This document shows, piece after piece, positions 12,001 through 17,454 of a DNA stretch of 64,000 bases. The number at the start of each line of letters is the position of its first letter. The first letter of the stretch is position 1. Origin of the DNA: Prevotellaceae bacterium UBA2744 (GTDB lineage Bacteria > Bacteroidota > Bacteroidia > Bacteroidales > Bacteroidaceae); contig DEJQ01000018.1 in NCBI GenBank assembly GCA_002353575.1, positions 25,498 to 89,497 of the forward strand, in the 5' to 3' direction. Both the position numbers and the translations under genes were made by a program. Under the pieces are notes generated by a model that worked only from the letters and a program-made list of their open reading frames with translations, did not search any database and was not told the origin of the DNA.

Positions 12001-13087
12001 CGATGTTCAGGGTTGTGAGATTCAATCTGGCGGTTCCTGTCGTAAGAAAACGTCCACCGATATCACCATAGGAGGTTTTATCTTCCTTGGCATAATAGAT
12101 ATAGCGGTTGGTGGTTCCGTTCCAATTGTAAACGTTGTTGGCAGCGTAAACGTTGTTGGCAGCAACAATATGATTTTCGTTGTCGAAGAAAAAGGTGTTG
12201 AAGAGCTTAGTGGTAGTCAGTCCGCCGTAACGTACGTTGTTGTTGTCTGCAAACCCCTTATCAAGGTCGGAGCGTACATAATATCCTGTCGGGGCATTCG
12301 CACTTGGATTTTCTTTTGCAAGAGCTTTTCTAAGGGCTTCTTTTTCGGCGTCAGTAAGATCATCGCGATTGCTGATGGCCTGGAGTGTATCCCGGACATA
12401 TACATTGCCAATATATATTTTATAAGGGTCGTTACCTTCATAGACCCACTGGCGCTCTTTGTCGTTGTCGCCGAAGTTGTCGTCTGCATTCGTGGAACCG
12501 TCTGTACGCCAGTCGGCAGAGCCCCATTTCTTATTGAAGGTCATATAATGGACCTTCGTAGGGTCGTTCTTGTCCTGATCCTTGATATAGTAGATGGTAT
12601 TACCTGACAGGTCGATGGAAGACGAAGCGTTGTTGTAGGTGTATTTGACGTATATATTGGTGGCGGCAGAAGGTAACGCAGCAAGTGATGTGGGCGATTC
12701 ATGCAGCGTGTAAATGTTACTCGCCACGTCAAACTGGTCGAGGGTGTAGTAGCTATAGGTACCGGCAGTTCCGTCGGCAAGCAGAGATGACTTGATGACG
12801 TCTGGGATGACGGGCGTGGTGCCCTCCTCTTGTGTGGCATTGGCCTGCGTAGCTATCTCGCCGCTCAGGTTTACCACGTAATAGTGGTATTGGTAGCTGG
12901 CTGCATTTGCCATGTTAGCTATTCCTCCTACGAGCATCAGCAGCGTCAGCAGCATCAGTCTGACGGCGGTTCCAAGCTTCAGGTTTCTGGTTCCAGGTTT
13001 CTGGTTCCAGGTTTTAACTCTGAAATTGAGACTCATATCTTGTTGCTTTGTCTTCATATCTTGCTTAAAGAGTATATTTGTCATCAT
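1..13087 (-). CDS. Giant secreted modular repeat protein (5' part; 3' end beyond the window)
   Basis: One minus-strand frame is open from an ATG at 13087 to the left edge, at least 4,362 codons. An N-terminal signal sequence is visible (hydrophobic core LMLLTLLMLVGG, then ANMANA). The rest alternates two kinds of module. One starts with a Y-x-I-x-x-x-x-G-x-E-x-L pattern and ends in a strand like D-I-Y-V-R-Y-x-Y (about 13 copies). The other carries W-x-F-x-G-D-P-Y-x-I-K-I-x-N (about 12 copies, near 12.43, 11.56, 10.83, 9.98, 8.66, 7.87, 7.09, 6.14, 4.91, 3.71, 2.60 and 1.36 kb). The second resembles a beta-trefoil (ricin-like) domain, but that is only an inference. Alternative starts are 13057 and 13036; the last gives the most normal signal peptide. 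The first ATG is 20 bp after the DUF1016 stop, so co-transcription is possible. Probably a surface adhesin; function unknown. Confidence 0.85.
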   Translation of the reverse strand, partial: MMTNILFKQDMKTKQQDMSLNFRVKTWNQKPGTRNLKLGTAVRLMLLTLLMLVGGIANMANAASYQYHYYVVNLSGEIATQANATQEEGTTPVIPDVIKSSLLADGTAGTYSYYTLDQFDVASNIYTLHESPTSLAALPSAATNIYVKYTYNNASSSIDLSGNTIYYIKDQDKNDPTKVHYMTFNKKWGSADWRTDGSTNADDNFGDNDKERQWVYEGNDPYKIYIGNVYVRDTLQAISNRDDLTDAEKEALRKALAKENPSANAPTGYYVRSDLDKGFADNNNVRYGGLTTTKLFNTFFFDNENHIVAANNVYAANNVYNWNGTTNRYIYYAKEDKTSYGDIGGRFLTTGTARLNLTTLNIVKSTVTDATIHLVNQTTGKETFSFDSFIDTDDPKPSAGVLARLIRPGVTLLTTYYKEVELTNPIDWTQNVTDIYIPYTVDAATLSNTYHITFSTEEDPVWFSMVCTRNGGKQMVYNSSTNEINSSQGGSTARAEAITGQYAFIGDPYSFRVIAKSVNGQYAYVDTGDNSKVRFSDTPEEWALVKGTDDVAGAFQIFRRDDFLSTYRAFWDAYNGGNQIRMTAQTSGTNDIHANRNITATPTPKYNYTYNIVDKSGRVAIKYTVKQYVSTRLDGEHGHEAIPEAIYSPYLKGETLTFYSELSAEGSRNNLSDTITVTPTSNANIYVSYTTDLLSTRSLSIDGSSSLSVKVGSKYVKYVSGIGFDDALPARGSSGYETELPKFVWNVVNSDPYDVSIRRALEGDDNYFYLYGGNDASNIHYILMAGSDPDNGQQVELILASGLNIHSDAASSETTSQSLNCNGSSLTIASTVRKADTQQVVFADASPKVYYRIIDKKGKIVVEYEQENATGAPAVNSTWKSPLVSQYHYWKRSNFIEVNGTYTLKTSQTEVSSISDVADGYIYVTYDVAENNIITKVDPTARVHQNGSATGVFVRDYENGWGQIFMIKFADGESFYQERGDSLRDETMQAVYPYANGDSGFNLYGDTKWDEDRVGGSSTRTRWSWYVVSEKNDPYRVKITSWQQCHSRKLNSSDAVNTSFYNYWRTYYNGTFETIVTATTSDDPQVLDVSKTGGSPSNAPTEYMLLGTKSESLGTPNQYKLVTADTITIEGLADHATYGKHRPVNDFLQYWKTYETISRKGVKPKDGTALKWDEFQSQTQNSYSFFSAENVGAHPVKKFYAWQNARPIYTAKPDSSLSKKYEYTYHYYQKISLGETFDFVEHSIDGIMILLDKHGWEIFRKPMAKTGDANKATRDAAIRQFDSPMVKTYHFWSTATKTSGYHKYTNWETEKGTGSSLGDYPEVLNNNGNVSDLYVTYEVKPEYAELYTVTATKEGDKVTSVSGAVATGKTFIIRQDSKLVYDNNGTLAADGNADNITNIDTGQPLTGLGTNYYWYLAPNWDIDKEMGYVYNTGTKTDAKENEDVEKSSDGLHKPRTETETRIAYYKTERAGFDPYNIQIYNKSEGNRYITTNASYSRLDETNAMKATFDDKNVTLADNNPVNTSDNNGVGHDAVNLHMTNQTFMAVSDANGNMRLMPRFDHYNAIETEKDANVIKLEVWAADKPEDDKIHGQSTWLLRPPAHVYIVVDNEGYEALRYTALSDGAPTIPAKYRSPLAENFTFYKDATYNEETHTYALNNNNLITGSFSANSVADDETIYVRYQYNPDADKDQLLYGTWYHAQLNGIDIKVTTSNIDLETYSDDVAHRVRFKKSAGDEPDPYAVTLWNGEETQKTDGKRYIVFHHSDYTDENRSYALMEAGNPEQSTTKYYFLDGSNDPATIVEQSGYITNGTISGDAKKLTLVEKVSIVNSVTFHIITTNGKEALVSDVVTGITKDTKLADVMPAWMKTPIMKDDAYIFHSAADYKSTTETYDVKGVPTISPTTLDGSDVYVRYDYEKSKKEIEDFGILGKELPLNVAPLDLSGKVKYVLTVGGENDSKKLYGKRLEVANHNLTDYVNPTDINITDNKLTSESCVWTITGNDPYECTIHNGDKIIAGKWWGDDREAASATDYPLAKLCTAKVATENGYYSTFMVLRHNEQESANPGKLKLYFTGHDNLWLAESNAVGQAQLNTTSSTGGLYVFKDSESYKTRYKDETGEPIRKDSKYKVFSRFTYRPVMTYHIITNDGREALSGHSLLPDTKVLLPEVYQSPLLNSTDFTYYTAATETDGTYTVTESTKTAASTTIVSLVTQKIGDIYVRYTYDRDKSPFKIATNINDAAEDGTRLSWIDERGLDLSGNTWYTIANMLQDFSSAHGTVLGARKENTTSFQKINVSALTNGRAPSDKEFLWRLWGRDPYAIKITNGYYGDNKYMSITTNSNRQEMSEANENYYQTFMLLNAHAIDNGNGRLDTDSDGETNYLLKRWTVLVATGTNQFTRCTTNSIKDATGVFYPREWSLNDKTFSTYDIRMSSDTVVSRKIFNMGSGSTTPYCIEFVKAPVTRKYHYHAIKYDESGNKVGETWDAILEHDWLQKVVLEPIIARRYCKYEKRNTAAADDNVEGTGVFMTQAELEAEGQPNAQFYHDAALTERVKDTKSGYDIYPEIDLDDVYDIYFKYQVDNDATLYLAGSDKTLSQITSTTAQIAADVAHYNNQDYSDNTEKEIYEANGRRLEPDYTRQAKWFYMVLDTDEGITTKVDGTTRTPVGRQLFLRREDDGTVSWMNNIYTLHKDSVDNYKGWSYDRLAESYRKGDNDAFREGRWLWTFIGDDPYNMRIINLESAVGVKAESSGIYTLDAAENCFVTIGKGTTTSGDDTYPITIPTEEPTENQYWGLCVGVNNSTEQTFSLLSTAITETIDKKQVNQPLYWHMVSHTANKVTTESVEGMLDYVPDRSYAIQLLPYEPLRYEDVKVVIRRDDEVATYNTWKAQKTNAEKLDYVNNTMTTGLSKLYFAASERKYVAGDEINTSKEDALPLQVRRAFCNYTMYSDIFEHDNTIYKVQSGPYPNYSEPKTGQYDEDGHQIYAYYNVDSNGAFTGEEVTSGAQAIYVKYVVTSDIFLKTAPDKDEVATMAQHNDHVYFMDFPDQSGKATYHHAYYDPQTTFFDRTGNLKDKRDSKTGVARPEKRKWDGSAWVDDTDGWYNHYQYRSATNRMESTPERLKWYFVGDPYRVQVYSTAGAWGSNNGYTASTEADAWSKVNGKAEATVGANLARFNAVETNFQFVTDCVHLQIPNYSNIDPRDKLIPYDENGTPLTGQEFPNRNKNKPYFNDFYWEVVPASSNETGTFALRFKEDNQLLGYRNVYYYLAHDGLKRTYKGDGATYSINLSYNADNEQHETGTYAGYHTANDVNTVIKLVQPVKVYVTANRQGDGDRYNDKLKVVTDELSEYYGLNETITAVPRHLQRKFVNYSDLTDKDGSTMSEHKLSITNATSSADCSAHTSDVFVTGTKIDPVFKFSVYYTVDDLSKDEAGNDAHLFSPTTSSLNWVDMAVLGNGTNWLFFDKTQADETQVSNYRTAIGDNTADGWNDGLKGLHWALVGDPYDFTILNRRRYEDGKNSEEQWLQVVKTHVRNYTDTADSVIWVSQLADYNDAVPSAAHAAATAASSIDDNTVNTHFSTQMWKLSPQSNGVYLSGNGDNRYFLRTASLKTGTDDGINGSTTNETNNYWRMVYKPYPNSSSPSSYFEMVPYSLAEKSEYNNTQYKENYSQTMTGLGVTQQRLEIRTAVAKDEDDADNNCFDADVEIRTLNGVLRLKKSDMEIRYGDVEAALPVSLRRYGCSYKCYLNYDAATNSGTEVTYFGELEGEEGYAELTAAMTAARTAHDADTTKSPRPLLTYVYTVNDDVAQYFTSEQDARTEDYQWANSYFYWMQSYNTAGVEVERTKQVFDHYVYNSAGQIIDEVYREERYTEISKGGSEPYPTKGYLNMHSGTPVYADEIVQSKEDRQKWAMTGDPYGFTLKNYAEYLKNDKAVVNVDGTDVLMQSYGDGQQFAYVVGKDGTPFLAVIDATGNITRLADFEYSSTSDKSLYTVTESGVNTNDPTGNTLTTRYRNTSGDWVTVKPFYLTNLMSYADIVQYHLVMAHQYSLDAEDKNNWTDNQKTGYDTNGSPKGVYSRLLEFLKYWGKHNNTTYIADNKTAAELSTDYETAIGSDNVSTVKTLLKEKGTLRNLLSYPVEDQEVDRIGVGNKPQVPWYMKRQFCTYYMYQRDVMRSVTTNFPAFQEADASWTGPTCTISIGQEYTDYNKNTYTFSAGEDFNTYYAGKTFKSNDGTNPIPMTFVEKGVTKQAFNVRWESIFDKSHWTEVSEADLAAKPEESDRTAAGWENVSGTWRKKPSRYDEALALQGVILDKLADCHQNRKVIIDVIYEVKPETFRFAQAGRNTTAWYQMMTNNYLADGLLNFSYKDG
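12968..13015. repeat. Short interspersed repeat, copy 1 (inside giant gene)
   Basis: Units of the type GGTTTCTGGTTCCA are repeated in tandem. Read on the coding (minus) strand they give the residues K-T-W-N-Q-K-P-G-T-R-N-L-K-L-G just before the hydrophobic core of the signal peptide. Related copies lie at 32978-32996, 59965-60000 and 60451-60483. Confidence 0.7.
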
Positions 13088-13107
13088 AACTCGTTTCGTG
13101 TTCGGTT

Positions 13108-14073
13108 TTATTTTGATTCAAGTTCTGCTTCTATATCTTCTATACTTGGCAGGCTGGAACGCATGTCCTTAGGTAGAGCCTGTCCTAACTCGTAGTCAGA
13201 AATGCCTATTGGCTTGGCAATGTCTCTCAAGGCGTATTCCGCCTTCACCTTGTCTTTGGTTTTGCAAAGAAGCAAGCCAATTGTCTTGTTGTCGCCTTCG
13301 TGGCACAGTACGTCATCGACAGCAGAACAGTAGAAGTTTAATTTGCCGATGTATTCGGGCATGAAGTCGGTGTTCTTCAGCTCAATGACTAGATAGCGAT
13401 GCATGAAGGTGTTGTACATCAGCAGGTCTATGTAGTAGTCATCACCTGACACACTGATGTGGTATTGCCGTCCCATGAATGCAAATCCTACTCCCATTTC
13501 AAGCAAGAACTCCTGCACGTGTTTAACAATCCCTATCTCTATATCTCGTTCATCGTACTCGTCTGTGAATGTGAGCATATCAAATATATATGGGTCTTTC
13601 AGCATGGCCTTTACGTTCTTAGCCTCTGGTGCTGGCAGGGTGGAATCAAAATTATTTGCTAATGCTCCATGTTGACCGTAGTAGTCGAGCTTGATGGCTT
13701 CAGTTAGAAAATCCTTGCTCCAATGTGAGGTAATACATTGTATCATGTACCAGTAGCGTGCCTTGATGTCCTTAACACGCTGCATGAGGATGACGTTGTG
13801 TGTCCAATGAATGTGCCGTATCGGGAGCGTGAAGTTGTTCCCTGGCATTTGTGAAACCGGCAGTTTCGCATTCTTCAAGTCCTCGGATAGCCTTGTGAGA
13901 GTGCCTTTGCCCCATCCTTCGGCTTGTTGGGCATTATGAAGCATCTGCCCAAGATCCCAGTACATGCGCAGCAGTTCCTCATTGGCCGCATATATGGCAT
14001 GTTGCTGAGCCTGAGCCACCCGCCGCTTTACTTGCCCCAGCAAGTTCTTATAGTTCTGTATCTCGTTTGTCAT
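13108..14073 (-). CDS. DUF1016 / YhcG-like PD-(D/E)XK nuclease family protein
   Basis: 321 aa. The N-terminal half is the helical DUF1016_N region (AQ-x-x-A, A-x-N-E-E-L-L-R-M-Y-W-D-L-G, GWGKGTLTRLSEDL), and the C-terminal half is a PD-(D/E)XK nuclease fold with D in YYIDLLMY and E-x-K in YLVIELK, so the catalytic set looks intact. The family includes YhcG of E. coli and is often found near restriction or defence genes, but none is seen here. The stretch after DLKNA seems to lack the usual FP-x-x-x-G-F-S-x-x-N-L-x-x-M segment, so an internal in-frame deletion of roughly 20-35 residues is possible. A promoter is visible at 14253-14261, leaving a leader of about 170 nt. Biological role unproven. 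Confidence 0.85.
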   Translation of the reverse strand: MTNEIQNYKNLLGQVKRRVAQAQQHAIYAANEELLRMYWDLGQMLHNAQQAEGWGKGTLTRLSEDLKNAKLPVSQMPGNNFTLPIRHIHWTHNVILMQRVKDIKARYWYMIQCITSHWSKDFLTEAIKLDYYGQHGALANNFDSTLPAPEAKNVKAMLKDPYIFDMLTFTDEYDERDIEIGIVKHVQEFLLEMGVGFAFMGRQYHISVSGDDYYIDLLMYNTFMHRYLVIELKNTDFMPEYIGKLNFYCSAVDDVLCHEGDNKTIGLLLCKTKDKVKAEYALRDIAKPIGISDYELGQALPKDMRSSLPSIEDIEAELESK

Positions 14074-14159
14074 TGTCTGCTTGTCGTTATGCTGTTATGC
14101 CGAATTACTTTCATGTCGTTGTCTGTTGTTACGTTCATTGTCATGCTGTCGGTCGTCAT
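14070..14159 (-). CDS. Possible 29-aa leader ORF coupled to the DUF1016 gene
   Basis: An ATG at 14159 opens a 29-codon frame rich in Thr, Asn, Asp and Met, whose TGA stop overlaps the ATG of the DUF1016 gene (ATGA at 14073-14070). It lies inside the leader downstream of the promoter at 14253-14261. The overlap suggests translational coupling; there is no homology evidence, and it may be chance. Confidence 0.25.
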   Translation of the reverse strand: MTTDSMTMNVTTDNDMKVIRHNSITTSRQ

Positions 14160-14252
14160 ATCTTAGTTCTTTATTCATTCAGTTTATTAATCTTGCCAAT
14201 TGATTTGTGCGTGTGCGATGCGCGCGTACCTATTTTTAGGAAATACAAACGT

Positions 14253-14261
14253 GCAAAGTTA
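14253..14261 (-). promoter_or_regulatory. -7 promoter element for the DUF1016 gene
   Basis: TAACTTTGC on the minus strand fits the Bacteroidota consensus TAnnTTTGC. It is about 180 bp upstream of the DUF1016 start. Confidence 0.5.
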
Positions 14262-14315
14262 AATAATACGGCAATTATAGCCAAATGGCAAGTGTTAAAA
14301 TAGACGATTTAGGCT

Positions 14316-14394
14316 TGCGCAGGAACTTTTTTTCCTGTGCACACGGGTTATTTTTCCTCTTCGGAGAAATATTTTTTTCTCTTCGGAGGAAAAA
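14316..14394 (-). terminator. Two hairpins downstream of the carbonic anhydrase gene
   Basis: A 10-bp stem (TGCGCAGGAA / TTCCTGTGCA, 14316-14325 and 14332-14341) is followed by a 9-bp stem TTTTTCCTC / GAGGAAAAA (14351-14359 and 14386-14394). The second encloses two CTC-TTCG-GAG mini-hairpins. They lie just past the 3' end of the minus-strand carbonic anhydrase gene. A terminator role is inferred from position and structure. The remainder of the 14160-14418 gap holds the promoter at 14253 and nothing else recognisable. Confidence 0.5.
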
Positions 14395-14418
14395 ATAAGG
14401 GGTAAAAAAGGTGTCTGC

Positions 14419-14958
14419 TTACTGCTGTTCAGGCATCGGTGTAGAGTCGCGATACCAGTCGGCATACATTGCATAGTGCTGGGCTATGCCGATATTGAGT
14501 TCCTTGGCTTGTTCTGGATCTACTCGCTTGATGAATTTTGCGGGTACTCCTCCCCAGAGTTCACCTGCTCCTATCTGTGTGTTTTTCAGTACGAGGGCTC
14601 CTGCTGCGACGATGGCTCCCTCGCCGATTACGGCATCGTCGAGAACGGTGGCTCCCATGCCTATGAGTGCCCCGCTGCGGACTGTGCAGCCATGAAGTGT
14701 TACGTTGTGTCCGATGGTTACGTCATCACCTATCTCGATAGGTGCTTTCTTGTATAAAGTATGCAGGCATGAGCCGTCCTGTATGTTGACGCGATTGCCT
14801 ATGTGGATGTAGTGTACGTCGCCTCGGATGACGGCATTGAACCAGACGGTGCATCCGTCGCCAAGGGTTACGTCGCCTACGATGGTGGCGTTTTCGCTGA
14901 AGTAGCAGTCTTTGCCCCAGTGGGGGGTGAGACCGAGAACTGATTTTATTAGTGCCAT
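14419..14958 (-). CDS. Gamma carbonic anhydrase family protein (left-handed beta-helix)
   Basis: 179 aa made almost entirely of the hexapeptide repeats of a left-handed beta-helix (IVGDVTLGDGCTVWFNAVIRGD, VNIQDGSCLH, IEIGDDVTIGHNVTLHGC, AVIGEGAIVAAGALV). The histidines in CLHTL, TIGHNV and TLHGC match the zinc ligands of the gamma-class carbonic anhydrase / YrdA-PaaY family. The family forms trimers in the cytoplasm and interconverts carbon dioxide and bicarbonate, although many members have no proven activity. It is monocistronic, with its own promoter at 14980-14988 and hairpins downstream. Confidence 0.92.
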   Translation of the reverse strand: MALIKSVLGLTPHWGKDCYFSENATIVGDVTLGDGCTVWFNAVIRGDVHYIHIGNRVNIQDGSCLHTLYKKAPIEIGDDVTIGHNVTLHGCTVRSGALIGMGATVLDDAVIGEGAIVAAGALVLKNTQIGAGELWGGVPAKFIKRVDPEQAKELNIGIAQHYAMYADWYRDSTPMPEQQ

Positions 14959-14979
14959 GTGAGTTTAGAGTTTAGTGCT

Positions 14980-14988
14980 GCAAATTTA
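14980..14988 (-). promoter_or_regulatory. -7 promoter element for the carbonic anhydrase gene
   Basis: TAAATTTGC on the minus strand matches TAnnTTTGC, about 22 bp upstream of the ATG. It overlaps an inverted repeat TTTAGC-N6-GCTAAA (14985-15002), which could be an operator. Confidence 0.65.
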
Positions 14989-15104
14989 GCGTTTTTGCTA
15001 AACATAAATAGCATTAAGTGATGGAAAAGGGGTGTAAAATACGTTTTAACAATTTTTGTCTGATAAAAAGTGGTGGTTGTTTTGTAGAAGAAGAAAAAGA
15101 AGGA

Positions 15105-15113
15105 TAATTTTGC
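15105..15113 (+). promoter_or_regulatory. -7 promoter element for the mdh operon
   Basis: TAATTTTGC matches the TAnnTTTGC consensus. A TTTG lies about 20 bp upstream (15081-15084), where the -33 TTG is expected. It is 33 bp before the ATG at 15146, which supports that start over upstream in-frame codons. Confidence 0.7.
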
Positions 15114-15145
15114 AGAAGTGTATTTTCATTAAAAATAATATAATT

Positions 15146-16135
15146 ATGGCACTTACAAACGAAAAACTTGTGATTGTTGGAGCTGCCGGTATGATTGGCT
15201 CTAACATGGTTCAGTCAGCTTTGATGATGAATCTTACTACCAACATTTGTCTTTATGATGTGTTCTCACCGGAAGGTGTGGCAGAGGAAATGCGTCAGTC
15301 TGGTTTCTGCGATGCTAATATCGTAGCTACTACTGATGCTGCTGAGGCTTTCAAGGATGCTAAGTACATCATTTCTTCGGGTGGTGCTCCACGTAAGGCT
15401 GGTATGACTCGCGAGGATCTGCTCGCAGGCAACTGTAAAATTGCTCAGGAACTGGGTGAGAACATCAAGAAATACTGCCCTGACGTGAAGCATGTAGTCA
15501 TCATATTCAATCCTGCCGACCTTACAGGTCTGGTTACATTGCTGTACTCTGGTCTGAAACCAGGACAGGTGACTACTCTTGCGGCTCTCGACTCTACTCG
15601 TCTGCAGTCAGCTCTTGCTAAGAAGTTCGGCGTAATGCAGAACCAGGTTACAGGTGCTCACACATTTGGCGGCCACGGAGAGCAGATGGCTGTGTTCGGC
15701 AGCGCTGTGAAGATTGCAGGCAAGCCTCTGAACGACATCATCGGTACTGCTGAGTTCCCGGCTGAAGAATGGGAGCAGATGAAGGTTGACGTGACCAAGG
15801 GTGGTGCGAAGATTATCGAGCTTCGCGGACGCAGTTCGTTCCAGAGCCCATCACTCCTGTCTGTACAGATGATTGCAAGCGTAATGGGCGGTCCTCAGTT
15901 CCGCTACCCAGTCGGTACTTACGTTTCAAACGGCAAGTACGATCACATCATGATGGCTATGGACACTACATTGGACAAGAACGGATGTTCATACGAAATG
16001 CCTAAGGGTACTGCTGAGGAGCTTGCTAAGCTCGACGCAAGCTATGAGCACCTATGCAAGATGCGCGATGAGCTGGTAACTCTGAACATCGTTCCGCCAG
16101 TAAGCGAGTGGAGTAAAATCAATCCAAATCTATAA
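15146..16135 (+). CDS. mdh: Malate dehydrogenase
   Basis: 329 aa, NAD-dependent malate/lactate dehydrogenase fold: Rossmann loop VIVGAAGMIGSN at the N-terminus, substrate-binding Arg in GAPRKAGMTR, NPAD, DSTRLQSAL and the active-site His in AHTFGGHGEQM. It interconverts malate and oxaloacetate, and in this group it feeds the reductive branch to fumarate and succinate. The ATG at 15146 was chosen because a promoter lies at 15105-15113, inside the longer in-frame extension. The stop TAA shares its last A with the ATG of the GH53 gene, so the two are probably translationally coupled. Confidence 0.95.
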   Translation: MALTNEKLVIVGAAGMIGSNMVQSALMMNLTTNICLYDVFSPEGVAEEMRQSGFCDANIVATTDAAEAFKDAKYIISSGGAPRKAGMTREDLLAGNCKIAQELGENIKKYCPDVKHVVIIFNPADLTGLVTLLYSGLKPGQVTTLAALDSTRLQSALAKKFGVMQNQVTGAHTFGGHGEQMAVFGSAVKIAGKPLNDIIGTAEFPAEEWEQMKVDVTKGGAKIIELRGRSSFQSPSLLSVQMIASVMGGPQFRYPVGTYVSNGKYDHIMMAMDTTLDKNGCSYEMPKGTAEELAKLDASYEHLCKMRDELVTLNIVPPVSEWSKINPNL

Positions 16136-17454
16136 TGAGGAATGACATCAAGGGGATAAGGGGGGGGCATCTTCCCTTTATCTTCGTTTTAGTTTTACTG
16201 CAATCTGTAATATGCACTAAGGGTTCGGCGCAAAACCGAGTGCTTGGTGCTGATTTGTCTTTATTGCCAGCCTACGAAGCTGCCGGAACCGCCTACTATC
16301 CACATGAGGGCGGCAATGCAATATCGGATGTGCTCTCCTATGTGAAGACCGAGGCTGGTATGAATGCAGTGCGAGTGAGATTGTTTGTGGGTCCTGACGG
16401 TTCGGACCCGAGTGTGTGTCAGGATTTGAACTATGTGAAGCAGTTGGGCAAACGGATCAAGGATGCCGGACTGAAATTCCTGTTGGATTTCCACTACAGC
16501 GACACGTGGGCAGACCCATCAAATCAGTCTATACCGAAGAGTTGGTATAATCTGGAGGAGATAGACGACTTGGACAAACTGAACGACGGAACTGTTTGGG
16601 AATTAGTGAATAAATACACTACAGCCTGTCTGAAGGAATTGGTGGAATATGGTGCTTCTCCTGACTATGTACAGATAGGAAATGAGATAAGCTATGGTAT
16701 GCTGTGGCGTAAAGAATACGACAAGGTATATCCGAAACTGATGCAGAATGAACGCGACTGGCAATGGGAGAGACTGGCTAAGTTTCTGGATGCTGGGGCA
16801 AGGGCTGTGCGCAGTGAAACTCCAAACGCAAAGATTATAATCCATACGGAGCGTGTGGCAGAACCAGATGCTACGGTCAACTTCTACACATATCTGAATA
16901 ACCTGAATGTGGATTACGACATCATCGGACTGAGTTACTATCCGTTCTATCATGGTGATTTGGCTCAGCTGAAGACTACTCTCGACGATTTGCAGAAAGC
17001 CTTCCCTAAGCGCGAGGTACACATCGTGGAGACTGCATATGTCTATTCAAATTATCCGTCTGATGCCGTATATGATTTGCAGGCTACATGGCCCGCAACT
17101 GCTGCCGGACAACAGACTTATGTGGAAAATCTGGTGAGCGAACTGTGGCAGCATCAGAATGTGACAGGTCTCTATTGGTGGTTTGCCGAAGAGAACGGAG
17201 GAGGCAGCAAAACGAAAAAGGTGCTGAACAGTTGGCTGAACCGCGGACTGTGGAACAATACCACTCATCGTGCACAGCCCGCTCTGTACAAATTGAAGGA
17301 TTTCCTTACAGAGCCAGCTACTTCTATCATGCTTCCAAAGCAAAAACAAAGTCAGAAGAAGACAGGTGATGTGTTCGATCTGTCGGGGCGAAAGGTAAAT
17401 AAAGTAAGCAGAGGCTTCTACGTCGGAGGTGGAGTCTCGTTTATCATAAGATGA
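16135..17454 (+). CDS. Secreted GH53 arabinogalactan endo-beta-1,4-galactanase
   Basis: 439 aa. Signal peptide (FIFVLVLLQSVICTKGSAQ) followed by a single GH53 domain: GADLSLLPAYE, VRVRLFVGP, LLDFHYSDTWADP, the acid/base Glu in YVQIGNEISYGMLW and the nucleophile Glu in HIVETAY. The family cleaves beta-1,4-galactan side chains of pectin. The C-terminus (DLSGRKVNKVSRGFYVGGG) resembles the short sorting tails of Prevotella secreted enzymes, so surface or extracellular export by type IX secretion is inferred. The gene overlaps mdh by 1 bp and tamB by 4 bp. A run of eight G at 16160-16167 sits in the codons just before the signal core and could allow slippage. Confidence 0.93.
   Translation: MRNDIKGIRGGHLPFIFVLVLLQSVICTKGSAQNRVLGADLSLLPAYEAAGTAYYPHEGGNAISDVLSYVKTEAGMNAVRVRLFVGPDGSDPSVCQDLNYVKQLGKRIKDAGLKFLLDFHYSDTWADPSNQSIPKSWYNLEEIDDLDKLNDGTVWELVNKYTTACLKELVEYGASPDYVQIGNEISYGMLWRKEYDKVYPKLMQNERDWQWERLAKFLDAGARAVRSETPNAKIIIHTERVAEPDATVNFYTYLNNLNVDYDIIGLSYYPFYHGDLAQLKTTLDDLQKAFPKREVHIVETAYVYSNYPSDAVYDLQATWPATAAGQQTYVENLVSELWQHQNVTGLYWWFAEENGGGSKTKKVLNSWLNRGLWNNTTHRAQPALYKLKDFLTEPATSIMLPKQKQSQKKTGDVFDLSGRKVNKVSRGFYVGGGVSFIIR
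16160..16167 (+). repeat. G8 homopolymer in the 5' end of the GH53 gene
   Basis: Eight consecutive G residues lie about 25 bp inside the coding region, in the Arg-Gly-Gly codons before the signal peptide core. Such tracts are prone to slipped-strand mispairing. Confidence 0.8.

Noticed and set aside
11171..12607. 478-codon plus-strand frame opposite the giant gene
   Set aside because: It is a mirror of the minus-strand coding sequence; the minus frame shows repeats and a signal peptide, the plus frame shows none.
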